Numbered from the stretch's first letter, positions 45,860 through 58,149 are shown. The stretch is DNA of 64,000 nucleotides from Haemaphysalis longicornis (GCA_013339765.2 CM023449.1:20830888-20894887), one strand, 5' to 3'. The notes: generated by a model from the letters alone, not told the origin. Numbers and translations: made by a program.

Positions 45860-46060
45860 AAAAACACACAAAAAAAACATGGAAACCGCACAATAGGTGA
45901 TAAGGCGCCTGTGAACAATGGGACCCCCCAATATGTACCTGGTATAGACCAAGTTTGCAGCTGCTCGCGAAAAGGGGAGTTGACGTCATGATCTGAGGGC
46001 GAGCGCATGCGTCAGGCTGTGCCGCCAGAGAAGCCGAGCGCAATGATGAGACCGCCGATA
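45860..46060 (+). repeat. Dispersed repeat with a conserved short ORF, copy 1
   Basis: The translated segment NGTPQYVPGIDQVC, with DKAPVN before it, resembles NGTPTPCVPGKDYVC, with DKGPLN before it, on the minus strand at 52576-52391. Both are followed by GAGCGCATGCGTCAGGCT. The family is unnamed. Confidence 0.55.
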
Positions 46061-46689
46061 CGACGTGGAACATTTCAGACCCTCCCACACCAGCATGCCG
46101 TATGGTTTACAAAAGCTCAGTTTGGACATCCAATCTCTCAGGGCGAGATGGCGGCCTTTTTCTTTGGCCCCCGTGAACTTGTTGCCGTGCTGAACATTGT
46201 TTGGCCCTCAAATTTTCAAAGGGTGTTTGGTTTGTGGTGAACCTATTACTCTTTGAGGAGGAGGTATACGCTGGTGTCATTGTTGTCTGCATAGACCCCC
46301 CTCACATATACTTTCTCCCTCTAGCGGAAATATTTGGCAAATACTATCTCCGTGTCGTTTAGCAGTGTCGTGTACTTCCGGCTGCGCAAGCGGAAACTTT
46401 TGCGAATGAGTGACATTGCCGTTATTACCTAACCGTGAATGAGCTGTGGTTTCTGAATGCCATTTATAATTGCGTGGTTAACATGTCCAACAGCAAGCAA
46501 GAGAAATAGTGTAATGGTGAGCGGCAGTAAAATAATACACATTTTGGTCCTATATGCTTGTAGGCCTCTGAAAAAAATAGCAGTGGCTTCATGTTCAATC
46601 GCGCTAAGTATGCAGACGAACGGACACTAACGGACAGGGACGAGGCGCAATTGAACATGAAGAACCACCAATTAGCCCCAATCTACGTC

Positions 46690-46995
46690 CTTTTGAGCAG
46701 TGGCTTAACTCGGATATGCCAGGAAATACGAAGCGTGAACTAATGTTCAGCTGGTTATTTTTTGGTTTCCTGGTTGTCTGGGATTAGCTGATTGTCATGC
46801 TTACTGCTGCTAAAATCATTTTCAATCCACTCTAATTCAATCTAATCCAGTCGCGGCGGCGGGGCCGGTGGCGGTGGCTTCGGCGCGCCAGCTGTGCGCC
46901 GCGAGACGGCACTGCATGCTCCTCGCGCATGCGCGCACGGCTCTCCAGGAGCCACGCGAAGCTGCTCAGCCTCGGCCAGTGTAGCTCAGGCTACA
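46690..46995 (+). repeat. Dispersed GC-rich repeat, copy 3 of 3
   Basis: Matches 39000-39425 in its 5' half (GCAGTGGCTTAACTCGGATA, TAATGTTCAGCTGGTTATT) and 28556-28740 throughout its 3' half. Confidence 0.75.
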
Positions 46996-47053
46996 AAAGA
47001 GCGAAAGCAGGTGAAAATGTGCTGCTTACTAGCCTACGTAGCATCCCTGACAG

Positions 47054-47306
47054 CCCGGGCCGGTATGCGGGGGAAATGAGATTGCTTTACTGCGTGTCTA
47101 AGCTTCTCGCTGGCGTCATCCAGCAATATTTCGAACTCTACTCCGACGCTGTGTGCGGTTCTGACTCGAGGTGGCTTTTGCAGGACATCCTTGATTGCAG
47201 CGGGAGGGGTGACTTCGCTGCCGCCTCGTTCCCCCCAGTTCGAGACTACATCTTGTCTTTGGGGGTCGCCCCTAACTTTGCTGATAGACTGGCCTACACC
47301 ATGTCG
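47054..47306 (+). CDS. Candidate internal exon, unrecognised, in GH18 intron 2
   Basis: The open frame runs from a plausible acceptor (CCCTGACAG, ending 47053) to a GTGCGT donor at 47307. The peptide has a protein-like pattern (RLLYCVSKLLAGVIQQYFEL, then LLQDILDC, then VRDYILSLGVAPNFADRLAY) and does not resemble GH18. Its start phase (2) and end phase (0) do not fit between GH18 exons 2 and 3, which join directly in phase 0. So it belongs to another transcript, an old gene fragment or a mobile element. Family not recognised. Confidence 0.35.
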
Positions 47307-48039
47307 GTGCGTGGACACATCAAATTTGCGTGATCGACATGTATGAGGCGCACAAAAGAAAGCTATGCGACGTGTGAGGCTTCGTAATTTGGATGGGAGA
47401 TATGATGTTGCCACGCGATTTTAGCGGTATACACTTCAAAGAAAGCTGCACTCTTTGTCAAAGTTTTCTTAACCAATCCTAAGCCTTTTCGACCACAAAG
47501 AATTCAAAGAACAAGCTTTACGTTTAAATGTGATAAAAATATTTTATGACAGTAACAAAGAAATCGTGTTTTCTCTAGCTTTGCGGCATCAAATCTTTCA
47601 GCCTCGCTCGGGACGTAAGCTTTTACATTGAATTTTTTGCGCACTGTGCGTTTCCGGCTTGGCGTTGAAAAGTTTGAGAAAGACTGTACCTTGCAGACCA
47701 GCTTGTGGTTCAAAATAAATTACCCGCTGAAGAGATAAATACAAGTTTGTTATATTCAAAGGATTTGCTGCTTTATAGTACGCTCAGCGTTTTTCCGACA
47801 ACAAACGGCGCATTCTTCAAAAAAAAAAAATTAAACAGTCTAAAAATAATTTAAATTCTTCCGCTGCACTGTACGTTTTGTGGCGTCAGCAAGGATCTAT
47901 ATAATGGGCAGGTACCTAAAAGAAAAGTTACTATGTTGACTGAGGCTGTCGTTAGCTGCAAAAGGCCCCTTTGGTTACCTTGGTTACCGGCCACCTGCCT
48001 AGATGGTGCAGAGATACCGTTCAAGGACCACTTTTCGCA
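47307..48039. other. No gene recognised
   Basis: AT-rich intronic sequence; nothing seen. Confidence 0.4.
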
Positions 48040-49190
<1,151 letters not shown>

Positions 49191-49320
49191 CTGTTTCTTT
49201 AAGTAGGAAGTAAGGCAATTTTTTACGCAGTACATTGTTGGCTGACGGCAACAGATGGCCTTACTGTCGTCCGCGGGAACTTTGTACCAGTTTGATGGTA
49301 TCGGAATGGTGTGAGTGCAG

Positions 49321-49527
49321 GTGGGTGTCCACATGCTCCGGATGACTCTGCCGATCACCCATCCGCGACTTGTGGACCCGGCCAGCGTGGCCATGGCTTC
49401 CAACGGGCCATTGGGGACGCCGGAAAAGATCAGCTACGAAACGGTCTGCCGACTGAAGAGGCGCTCCTTCGACAACGACACGGAGTGCTCATGGACTCTC
49501 GAAAAGGGCGCCGACGACTTCACAGAG
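49321..49527 (+). CDS. GH18 chitinase-like gene, exon 3
   Basis: 69 codons, phase 0 at both ends (acceptor GAGTGCAG ending 49320, donor GTGCGT at 49528). It encodes VGVHMLRMTLPITHP, then PLGTPEKISYETVCRLKRR, then NDTECSWTLEKGADDFTE. These correspond to the region between strands beta-6 and beta-8 of the GH18 barrel, where the ISY..VC segment and the following Cys-containing insertion precede the last strand. An in-frame stop just upstream of 49321 excludes the alternative acceptor at 49290. Confidence 0.85.
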
Positions 49528-49904
49528 GTGCGTACTGTGAAGCGTCAGTATTTAACATTGGGCATTCAACGTCAAAATTAGCGTTCATCTTAAGCGCACA
49601 AAAAACACGCGGACACAGAAGACAGGGGCAAGCGCTACTTCAACTAAATTTTATTGAATCAGTGCGAAATATATAGCAGCAAAAAGACAAGAGATACAGA
49701 AAAGTAACGATTATACAGAGATTAGAATAACGGAATCACGTGGCACTGTCCCACACGTGTCAGTCATTACCACGACCAGTTCTTTTTTAAGAACGCTGCC
49801 TCTTTATCTGACAAGGCTACCGATGTTGTACTGACACACTGGAAATGTCAGTGTGTTCAGGAAATGTTCAGGAATACGTAGTAAGAACGCCGTTTTCTCT
49901 TCAG

Positions 49905-50093
49905 CTGGCGGTGTTCGCAGGGCCAGAGGAGATCGCCGCGCGCATGCGTCGTTCGTACGCAAACAATATGGGCGATGCGACCGTTGTTGTGTGGGACCCC
50001 TTCCTCGACGACTTGGACGGCAGGTGCAGCCCACCCGATCAGCCACTGGCTTGGCCCCTGCTCTCCGCAGTCGCACAGACCGGTGTCAGGTAG
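49905..50093 (+). CDS. GH18 chitinase-like gene, terminal exon
   Basis: 62 codons and a TAG stop at 50091-50093; acceptor TCTCTTCAG ends at 49904. LAVFAGPEEIAARMRRSYANN is the helix before the last strand, and ATVVVWDPFLDDLDGRCS is the typical GH18 beta-8 block (WDxxLDDxxGxC). It ends PLLSAVAQTGVR with no chitin-binding (CBM14) domain or anchor. The intron before it is only 377 bp, against 12.7 kb and 7.0 kb for the first two. Confidence 0.88.
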   Translation: MAVFAGPEEIAARMRRSYANNMGDATVVVWDPFLDDLDGRCSPPDQPLAWPLLSAVAQTGVR

Positions 50094-50804
50094 CGCCAGT
50101 CTACTTCAGCGAAGGCCGCAGTTGTGTCGCCGGTATTCGGCCACCAGGGTGGCGCTGCGAACGCCTGGCGCAGATGGGACACCTCTCGGCCGTTGACGAC
50201 AAACTATGAATGGTTAACGTCAGTGCTCAGGTGGTTTATCATTGTTCTTTAGCTGCAGCACGCTACCCTTTCTGTGATTTGTATGAATTTTAATATGGTA
50301 TTTATTGTGTCGCTGATGATTAAAAATGCCTACTTTTATTGCTTGTATTCACTGGCGAGGCGCGTATGCAGGCAACCATGTGAGTTCGCCGTCACTGTTT
50401 ACATCGGCCTCCGCGGGATGGCGGTACTTGTCCGTGCTGAGCGCATGACTTTGTTGCACGTTTCAAACTCTACCTCACTGAACGCGAAGTATTTGCCTCG
50501 AGTTCATTGTGAGTGCGATTAATAGCATCTCGGTTGACACCACCGTTGAGAATCGGGTTGAAACGGGGCAAACGACGCACACCGGTGTTTTTTTTTCTTC
50601 GGCGTGCGGGCGTAGTGGCCCAAGCCGCGCCATGTCCGTGGTGCATCGGCCATGTCTGTGGCAGTTTCCAGTGTTGCGAAGCGAAGAAATTGGCAGCTAA
50701 ACTTCGCAACGAATACCACCTACGGAATGTAGGGCGCACAGAAAGCGGAATGTGCACACCTTATATGTGTGTTGACTCTACTCTACATGAAAAGCGTTTT
50801 GTCA
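50094..50804 (+). other. Probable 3' UTR of the GH18 gene
   Basis: About 710 bp with no recognisable coding signal between the stop and the first good AATAAA. Transcript data would be needed to confirm the extent. Confidence 0.5.
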
Positions 50805-50810
50805 AATAAA
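50805..50810 (+). promoter_or_regulatory. AATAAA polyadenylation signal
   Basis: AATAAA, followed within 30 bp by a GT-rich stretch (ACAGGTTGTTTG), in the right place for the GH18 transcript. Confidence 0.55.
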
Positions 50811-52379
50811 GCGGTTTTAAGTACAGGTTGTTTGAAGGCGACTACGCCTGCCTAGAACAAAGAAACAATTGTGCTGTATTTCTCTGTACAAGTGACTGTA
50901 AACAACGACAAAGTACATCATTAAAATAACTACCATTGCGACGACGGTACCCCAGCCGATTTGCGGCCGCTCGGTCCTAATGACAACATTGAGGCAACAT
51001 ACAGCTTCGCTCCAACCGAAATAATTGGTCGCCGGCATCACACACTGCATCTTTTACCCAAACTTCAATAGAATAATTTACACAGTGTGAAGAACAGCGG
51101 ATAGGGTGGAGACTCATCAGTTAAAAATGAAATCGAGGCTTCGACGGACGCCCGTCTGGTCGGCAATGACATTGAAATACATTATAAAGAAGACGCCGAC
51201 CACAAGAGAAAATAAAACTTACTTTCCCGCACTAGATTTTGCGTAAAATTGGCTTATGCCGGCCAAAGAAGCCGAATATCGGACTATTTTTGCTTGCTTG
51301 AAGACGTAGTTCGCAGTCGTTAAAATAAAGCGTAGGCTAAATAAACACGAGGCGGAGGCTAACGCTGCCATCTGAATTAAGATCAATGGGGAATCTGCAT
51401 CACGCCTCGAGTTGCTCTAGAATCCACTTTTGTAGACTGAAGATTAACGAACAAAACATAGCCATTGCACTGTGTGAAGTGGTAATGACCAGTGGCGCTT
51501 TTTAGCACACGACATAGGAGTGGCACAGAATATAGGTAAAAACTATGCGCACGTTTTATTTCTCTTGAGCATCGGGAGATCACCCGCAGAACGACGCGTA
51601 CTGACGCGCACACTCTTTTTTTCGCTCTACTGTTCTCCAAAATGGTTTCTATTGATGGCTGATCAAAATGAGGAGACCTCTAAACTTGAGGTGTAAATCA
51701 TGCTTTGATCCTGAAAATCTTGCTAATATTAACTAATCTAATCAATAGACAATCCAAATGATGAGACGCTTAAGGTCGAAATAATTTTTTTCAGCGGCGT
51801 GTGACTTTGATGGTGAGCGCGAGCTAATGTAGACGCATACATGCACGTTCCTTTTCCAACGACTCCCTATAAAACGCCTCGTGCTTCAAAGACACGCAGA
51901 TCATTGTGGGTTGCTCGGATGCACCGAAACATTGGCCGCCATCCCGCCCTGCAAAAGTGGATGTCCAGCAAAGATGTTGTAAACGACAACAAATGGTGAT
52001 GGAGGATGGTATGAAACGTTTCTCGTCGTCTCGGCGGTCTTGCCGCTTGCGCTCAGCTAGTGTCACTGGGTAAGGGTACAGAGTATCGGCACTCTTTTCT
52101 CCTATTGTTCCGTGCCGCCGCCATGATCATTGGTCAATTCGCCCTGCGTGACCTTTGTTTACACGGCGACGGTTCATGGGCGCCGCCATTTTGTTGTTTA
52201 TGCGTTTTAGTCGGTCAACTCTGGTAGGCTTAGCTTGTCCTCCCTGTTCTGCCGCTGCGCGCGACTGACGTCGATCCGAATACGAATAAAAGATAACGCG
52301 TGACACTACGCTCGGCTTCTCTGGCGGCAACTGCTCGGTCCTGTCTAGCCTGACGTATGCGCTCGGCGTCTTGGGCAAG
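50811..52379. other. No gene recognised
   Basis: Unrecognised intergenic sequence. A minus-strand ORF at 52066-51824 begins with a basic segment (AERKRQDRRDDEKR) similar in style to the mobile-element repeat protein at 44.9 kb. Confidence 0.4.
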
Positions 52380-52620
52380 AACTGCTCTATTTAGTGATAG
52401 TCCTGCCTAGCCTTCAAAGATAATCTGCAAACATAATCTTTACCAGGAACACATGGTGTGGGGGTTCCATTGTTCAGAGGCCCCTTATCATCCATAATGT
52501 GATTTCGATGCTTGTTTTGTGGTTTCCTTAAACGAATTACGAGCTCTATGCTGTATGCCTGATTAGCCTGACGCATGCGCTCAGCGTCTTGGGCCTTGGC
52601 GCCGGGGCGTTTTCGCCCAC
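52380..52620 (-). repeat. Dispersed repeat with a conserved short ORF, copy 2
   Basis: The minus-strand counterpart of 45860-46060 (NGTPTPCVPGKDYVC and the GAGCGCATGCGTCAGGCT flank). Confidence 0.55.
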
Positions 52621-53710
52621 GGAGATGTTTTTTGCCAACAGCGATGAAGCCGTTGGGGGTGGAGGCACACAGCTTTGCTGTAAAATACGTAAAATTCTAG
52701 CCATTAAAGTTTTGCTTCATACTGTGCCTGCTATTCTATGAGAAGCAGTAAGTGTTGAAATAACTCATCCGGCTCTGGTCGCGTTCATCACTGCAAGTAC
52801 AATCAAAGCCCACAGCTTCGCCATTACGCCAATCGGGTTATTAAATAAAGGCTGAAACGCCCTGATAGGGTTTTCTAGGTTTCGCCAGCAGCTCCAACCT
52901 AATGGTTCGTCCCCGGCGGCCCGAGTCACTCAATTGACTGCTCGTTTGTGGCTGCTTTCTTACGTCACGGTGCCTTCGCCCTGTTATATGGATAGCAACT
53001 TCAAGCAAGTAATTTCGAACCCGCATTGCAAATATTGATTGCTAATGGTTAGCATTGACGTTTCAGTTGATCGGGTCGTCACGAGGAAAGAACTGCCCTG
53101 TCTTTTGAATAAGTCAAAGCGGTACGAAGCCCTTATGACCTCCTTAAGGGAATTGCTGCAGAATAGTCGCAATCTCTGCAAGTCGGTTTTTGAGCCTCCC
53201 AAGCTAAGCACAGCACTATTAGATAACCAAGGAGCAACACTGTCGGCGGTTCTCCATCTGGGACTGCTTTCTATAGCTTTGAAGAGGAACAGGCGGACAA
53301 GGCACAACGTTGCTTCAGTCAAGAGGTACAAGCATGGTAGCGTAGTAAAAAAAAATATCGGTTCTGACTCATATGTGGGAAACGAAGTAAAGTGAAGCTT
53401 TCAACGGTGTTTACATCGTGGACGGCAGCGCAGTAGACGCGAAACGAGAAGACACAGGGCGTCGTGCTGTGCCACGATGGTTCACCAATACCAAACTTGC
53501 CCAAATGTCGATCCTTCTGCATGTTTACATCGGAATTAACGTCAATGTTCTGAACTACACCATGCGGTTCAAAGAGCGTGTGGCGTTTTGTTACGCTTGT
53601 AGCTACTTCTTGAGCGTACTTCTCACGACGCTCGTCGGCTTTCGTTATGGCCATGCGTTGTTGCCTCGAATCGCGTTTTAGAGTCAGCATACCCAGCATA
53701 CGTTCGATGT
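52621..53710. other. No gene recognised
   Basis: Both strands carry ORFs over 100 codons at 53039-53395 and 53319-53699, but neither shows a known motif or clear splice borders. Confidence 0.35.
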
Positions 53711-53893
53711 GTGCGCCACGTTTCCATGTTGGAGATGACGTTCCTGTTATGCGTCACGAGCCTTGGCGTCCTGGCCGCTGTGGGAACGTCGCTGGGGCTC
53801 GTTTACGTGATCCTTTCACTCTCCCAGGGCGCACCGGCGGTGTCTTATACTCGCGCAGACCACCGCGCCATCTGGAGGTTTTGTTATAATTAA
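53711..53893 (+). CDS. Short ORF with a transmembrane-like segment
   Basis: A 60-codon frame with a long hydrophobic run (FLLCVTSLGVLAAVGTSLGL, then VYVILSL) right after the N terminus, followed by a polar end. It resembles a signal-anchor exon. The only donor before the stop is weak (GTTTTG). Function unknown; it could be the first exon of a gene extending rightwards. Confidence 0.25.
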   Translation: MRHVSMLEMTFLLCVTSLGVLAAVGTSLGLVYVILSLSQGAPAVSYTRADHRAIWRFCYN

Positions 53894-54069
53894 GCCCAGG
53901 ATGCTGCTCCGCGCCACTGTATCGGCGCGCGAAGAACCGCCATGCACGAGCGGCTCCTCTACCCAGTGAGCAGCAGGGCACAGCAACATCCCCTCAAAAA
54001 TACGCTAGAGCGGCAAATTTAGTCTAAATACACTGTAGACGGCACATTGTTAGGCCAGTGAGCGAACAA

Positions 54070-54499
54070 AGACGTAAATGGAAAGGTGGAAGGGACCGTC
54101 CAACTATACACGGATGCCGTCCAGTTCCAAAATGGCGCCGCAATAGCTTGCCACGATTCTGGGACAGACACGACTGTAGTTCAACGGCTCACCCAGGAAC
54201 ACACGGTCACCAATCTTGAGCTCATCGCCACACGCCTCGCCATTACTTGAATAGTGGAAAGACGGGATCCGTCATCTCGCAGCTATTATATTTACACCGA
54301 CTCGCAAGCAGCGTACACCACCTGCCGTGCAGGGGGAGTGGACTACTCCGTTCATAACACAGTTCGGAAAGAAGCCCGTCGCCTACGGGAGGAAGGCTAC
54401 AACATAGTCATCAAATGGATTCCTGCGCATGAGGGAATTACTGGGAACGAAAAGGCACACCAGGCAGTGCGCGCTGCAGCTCTTTCCGCACCTTTGTCT
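54070..54499 (+). mobile_element. I-like LINE, RNase H part (left of LTR insertion)
   Basis: RNase H domain in order: LYTDAVQFQNGAAIA (first Asp), LELIATRLAI (Glu), YYIYTDSQAAYTTC (second Asp), then IKWIPAHEGITGNEKAHQ (the C-terminal signature). One TGA interrupts between the Glu and second Asp blocks. The sequence is then cut at 54499 by a solo LTR and resumes at 55012. Confidence 0.8.
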
Positions 54500-55011
54500 T
54501 GTGGGGACCAGGGTTCTTACGGCGGCCCAGCTCGATCCTCGAGATTCGGCCGTAAGTCTAGCTCCGCTGAACACCGCCACAGACCGCCAACTTGGCGTAG
54601 CGGCAGTGAACAGCAAGGAATACACACAAGACACGGCAATCGCCCACTCTGACGTTTATTGCAATGCAATAAGGAACGTCGGGCGCGTAGTCTACACCGC
54701 CAAGACCACCTTGACCAGGACGGGAGAAACAGGCGCGAGGGCGGACAAATGAAGGCCAAAAGGAGCACGACGTACTCACGGCCGCTTCCGACGATGGCTG
54801 GTATCCAAAAAGGCTCTCCCTTCGTCGACCGCCCCGGACCATACCACCCGGAGCTACCGGACAAACCGGTCACGTGAGGGAATCGCCCCCCCCCTCCCCC
54901 TTCTCTCACGGGCATCCTCCGGGCGGCCGCGAAGAGAGAGGGAACACCCCTCTCGCCTCCGCGGCGGGCGGAGAGAGATAGGGAAAATGGCGGACCTCCG
55001 CAATTCCCACA
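54500..55011 (-). mobile_element. Solo LTR inserted in a LINE
   Basis: A 512-bp block interrupts the LINE. It begins TGTGGGGACC and ends AATTCCCACA, so it has the TG..CA tips of LTRs. The minus strand has GCAATAAACGTCAG (near 54655) as a polyadenylation signal, giving minus orientation. The 4-mers on each side (GTCT and GCCT) match at 3 of 4 positions, a possible target duplication. No internal retroelement region is left. Its tip sequence resembles the LTR-like piece at 29473. Confidence 0.65.
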
Positions 55012-55632
55012 GCCTAGATGCGCTGTCGTTTCCACTTTTTCGGCCATTGCCCATGTTGCACACCCACCATCACCTCTAATGGATAAGGCCGAGACATGGC
55101 ATCGTGCTCAATGCTATCGCCGCAGCATTCTCCGGTACTTGGCGAACCCCGAGGAAGATATCGGCGACCGCCCAGCACTCTTCGAAGGATAGATGCGGTA
55201 ATTCTTCGACGAGCCCAGACTGGCCAACTTCTGTCCCCAGCGCAGCTACACCTCATCAACCCGCGTTCATACGTGACCCACAGTGCCCGTTATGCCCCGC
55301 AAGATGCACGTTTGAACACCTTTTGTGGCATTTTCCTGCCTTTACCGCGGTTCGGGAGACTGCACTTGAGTCTCTCGGCGTACGCCAGGAGTGGATCGAT
55401 CCACCGTCGCACGTTGGACCATCGGACGCACTCCGGTCCGGCTCTGGCGGTCTTTTCTTCAATATTTTAAGGACGATAGAGGACCCGGCCGTTTCTTTGC
55501 AGAGCCGACCTCGGGACCACCCCACCTCGAAGACGTGGAGAGGGTCCCCCCTCCCCCTCCACCATAAATTCCGCCATTTCTGTTGCAAGGTTTATAACCT
55601 GTACAATGCAGAAATAAAGACGTTAAAAAAAT
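55012..55632 (+). mobile_element. I-like LINE, C-terminal part (right of LTR insertion)
   Basis: Continues the LINE from 54499. CPLCPARCTFEHLLWHFPAF is the C-terminal Cys/His motif (C-x2-C-x6-H-x4-H). The frame runs to about 55600, followed by GAAATAAAGACGTTAAAAAAA at 55610-55630, the 3' end. Confidence 0.8.
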
Positions 55633-55762
55633 GCTCATCCACAGATTTTTTAAATGCAGAGCATTTTAGTAACTCACGATGTCACCCGCGTTGGCGTCCG
55701 TAGTCCGCATCACTACGTAGTCCGCACCCTACACTATATAAGGAAATAATACCTTCCTGCGC

Positions 55763-55833
55763 CAGGTTTCGATCCCACGACTCTGCGGGCGGAACGCAAG
55801 GTACACGGCACTTTACCGACTGCTCCACGGAGC
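55763..55833 (-). repeat. tRNA-like sequence, minus strand
   Basis: On the minus strand TGGAGCAGTCGGTAAAG resembles an A box and TGGGATCGAAACCTGG a B box. Neighbouring GCAGAGCAT (55657) recalls the flanks of the tRNA-like sequence at 58.8 kb. Probably a SINE head. Confidence 0.45.
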
Positions 55834-55858
55834 TTTTTTTTTTTTTTTTCTTTATTGA
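55834..55858 (-). mobile_element. 25-bp poly(A)-only retro-insertion with 15-bp TSD
   Basis: ACTGCTCCACGGAGC occurs directly at 55819-55833 and 55859-55873. Between the copies, on the minus strand, is TCAATAAAG followed by 16 A. This is the 3' extremity of a polyadenylated element and nothing more, flanked by a perfect target duplication. Confidence 0.85.
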
Positions 55859-56040
55859 ACTGCTCCACGGAGCCGACACAGAATGGAAGGTTACGCACGC
55901 GCCTTATATCCTTGACTCATTCAACCGTCGGCCACAGGTGCGCCCTCTCCCCCGCGTCCTCCTCGCCTTCTCTCCGCTCGCAACACCCTCTCTCGCCGCG
56001 TTCGGTTCGCGTTCATGTGGTGGCGCGATTTCGGCGCTAT

Positions 56041-56185
56041 AACACTCTCTCGCGAAGGGCATTGGATTGGATTGGATTGGATTGGATTAGATTGGATTGG
56101 CTTGGCTTGGATTGGATTTGGATTGGGTTGGATTAAAGTGGATTGTGTTGGATTGTGTTGCGTCATAGCCGCGCCACGTTGCGTC
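56041..56185 (+). repeat. GGATT pentamer repeat, left arm of an inverted pair
   Basis: CTCTCGCGAAGGGC, then (ATTGG)n with GCTTGGCTTGG in the middle, then GTTGCGTCATAGCCGCG. The reverse complement occurs at 58485-58613. Confidence 0.85.
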
Positions 56186-56299
56186 GTAGCCTCTCCACGT
56201 TGCGTAATAGCCGGGGCAGGGGGTTCACGGCACGTTTCACGTTGCACCATCGACTTCATCGACAATGTCTACGCTGGAAGACAACAATTACAACAACAA

Positions 56300-56885
56300 C
56301 AACCAATAAGTAATCCATAAGACTTGCAGGCACGCCCCCCGCGGAAATGCTCTGCATTTGATCGTGCCCCTCGCGAGGGGGATGTTTTGATTTTTTCTGC
56401 TTAGATGATGCGGTTGAAAACAATCCCATTATCCACAGGGACGCGGTGGTAACATCTCAGCGCAGCTCCGATCGGACTGAACGGCACAACGTTTCCTCTG
56501 CATTATCCCAGCACAAATCAAAAGTACATCGACTGTGCAGCCAGCCTACCCTCCATCACTGCAAAGCTGGTGTCGTTCAGCTTGCTTTCTGTATCAATGC
56601 CCTTGCTCCTATGGCTTAGATTATTCTTACGCTGCCACGACGGGCGCTTTAGAAAACTGTATTGCTTGCTTGCTTTGTGGTGGGGTGGTTGAAGGGGTCA
56701 CACAGACAAAATGCAAGCTTGTTTTATTAGAGAGATTGGGTGTTTTATACTGTCCCCAACGCTTGTTCGTCACTAAATCATGCTTTATTTACTGAGAAAT
56801 TAAACACGCTAAGCGGTAATTTTGATTCTCCCGCTGAATCGCCTGTTTCGTGACGTCTACGATGACCTATCCGCGGCAAGTACTG
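56300..56885. other. No gene recognised
   Basis: Unrecognised. ATGCTCTGCATTTG at about 56348 matches a motif at 58747. Confidence 0.35.
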
Positions 56886-57022
56886 AAGCGAACGTAAGTA
56901 TGCGGACTAGGGCTGCAGCAAACGGCGGAACGCCTTATTCACCGTCAGTCCTCTTAGATGGCACCACCATACTGATCGTGACCGCTACCTTCGCTTTTTT
57001 GGCTGTATTTGTGCCTGGATAA
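56886..57022 (+). CDS. Short ORF with a transmembrane-like segment
   Basis: The frame through SPSVLLDGTTILIVTATFAF has a single hydrophobic run of about 20 residues and then a stop. A GTAAGT lies at the 5' side (56899), so a splice may fall there instead. Function unknown. Confidence 0.2.
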
Positions 57023-57024
57023 TG

Positions 57025-57393
57025 TCTTACGGTTGATAATACTCGTTTCGTGAAACATTGGGTATGCTCAACAAACAGTCACAAAAGACAATGCCGCTTA
57101 TGCCAGTTGGCCAGCGTAAGCTCAACGCAATGCACAGCTGCGCAGCTATAACCGGCATAGTGCGCGCAGTACGCACTGTAGCTTTTATGTTCAAGCCTGC
57201 GCTCGTAACTTCCATTGTTTACCCCACTACTCTTACTGCTATAGTGGGGTTTGTCCACAGTACGTGGTGGTCAATCCCCGTGTCGCCATAACCCACCACC
57301 AACGAAAGGTTGCTTTAAATGTGGTGTCAGTGTTACTTTAACGGGGCAATCTATCCAATCAACCAGACCTGGATTTTTCTGCATGGCCCCTTT
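57025..57393. repeat. Dispersed repeat, copy 2 (uninterrupted)
   Basis: Colinear with 48080-48310 plus 49125-49190 but without the Ruka SINE. It ends at CATGGCCCCTTTAA. Confidence 0.6.
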
Positions 57394-57801
57394 AATACCT
57401 CGTTGGCCCGGGTTACCGTTTCGCTTATTTTTGAAAGGCTTAGGCCTCGATCGTTATCAGCGCTACGTCTCTGCGCAACGCTAAATCTTGGCACCTTTGA
57501 GCAACGCTGAAAGGAGGGAGCGACAGAACAGCGTCTCGAAACGAAATTTGATTCGCCCTAGGGACTTATCCTGCTGCCACGCGTTCTCTTTCTGCATGGC
57601 CCCTTTAATACCTCGTTGGCCCGGGTTACCGTTTCGCTTATTTTTGAAAGGCTTAGGCCTCGATCGTTATCAGCGCTACGTCTCTGCGCAACGCTAAATC
57701 TTGGCACCTTTGAGCAACGCTGAAAGGAGGGAGCGACAGAACAGCGTCTCGAAACGAAATTTGATTCGCCCCAGGGACTTATCCTGCTGCCACGCGTTCT
57801 C
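57378..57801 (+). repeat. 213-bp tandem duplication, nearly identical
   Basis: 57378-57590 and 57591-57801 are copies that begin TCTGCATGGCCCCTTTAATA. Only a single difference was noticed (CCCTAGGG against CCCCAGGG) before they diverge at 57801. A very recent duplication or an assembly artefact. Confidence 0.9.
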
Positions 57802-58149
57802 CCTTAACCCAATTTTCAAAGCCTCTGTTGCCGCCATGAAGTTGGCTTGTAAGCGTAACTGGGGGAAGGCATGCATGATGCGCAAGATGCTTTTCAACCG
57901 CATGATAGAGAGGAGTGTTCAACAAACACATTTCAGTGTTCGTTAAAATTGGTAGAAATAAGATAGCCCGGGCGCGCATTTCCAAACACTTCGCTACACA
58001 GAGCGCCCACGTGACGTCTCTGTTCGCGCGATGCAGAACGGTAATGTCGTCATTGGCTGCGCCCCAAACCTAAAACGACTTAAAGCATACCAAATCACTA
58101 TTATTAACAAACACAACACGTAGATTTGTGTTTAGAGAAAAAATTAAAT
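57802..58149. other. No gene recognised
   Basis: Nothing recognisable. Confidence 0.35.

Noticed and set aside
53039..53699. ORFs over 100 codons on both strands
   Set aside because: No recognisable motif, no consistent splice borders, and the two strands compete over the same bases.
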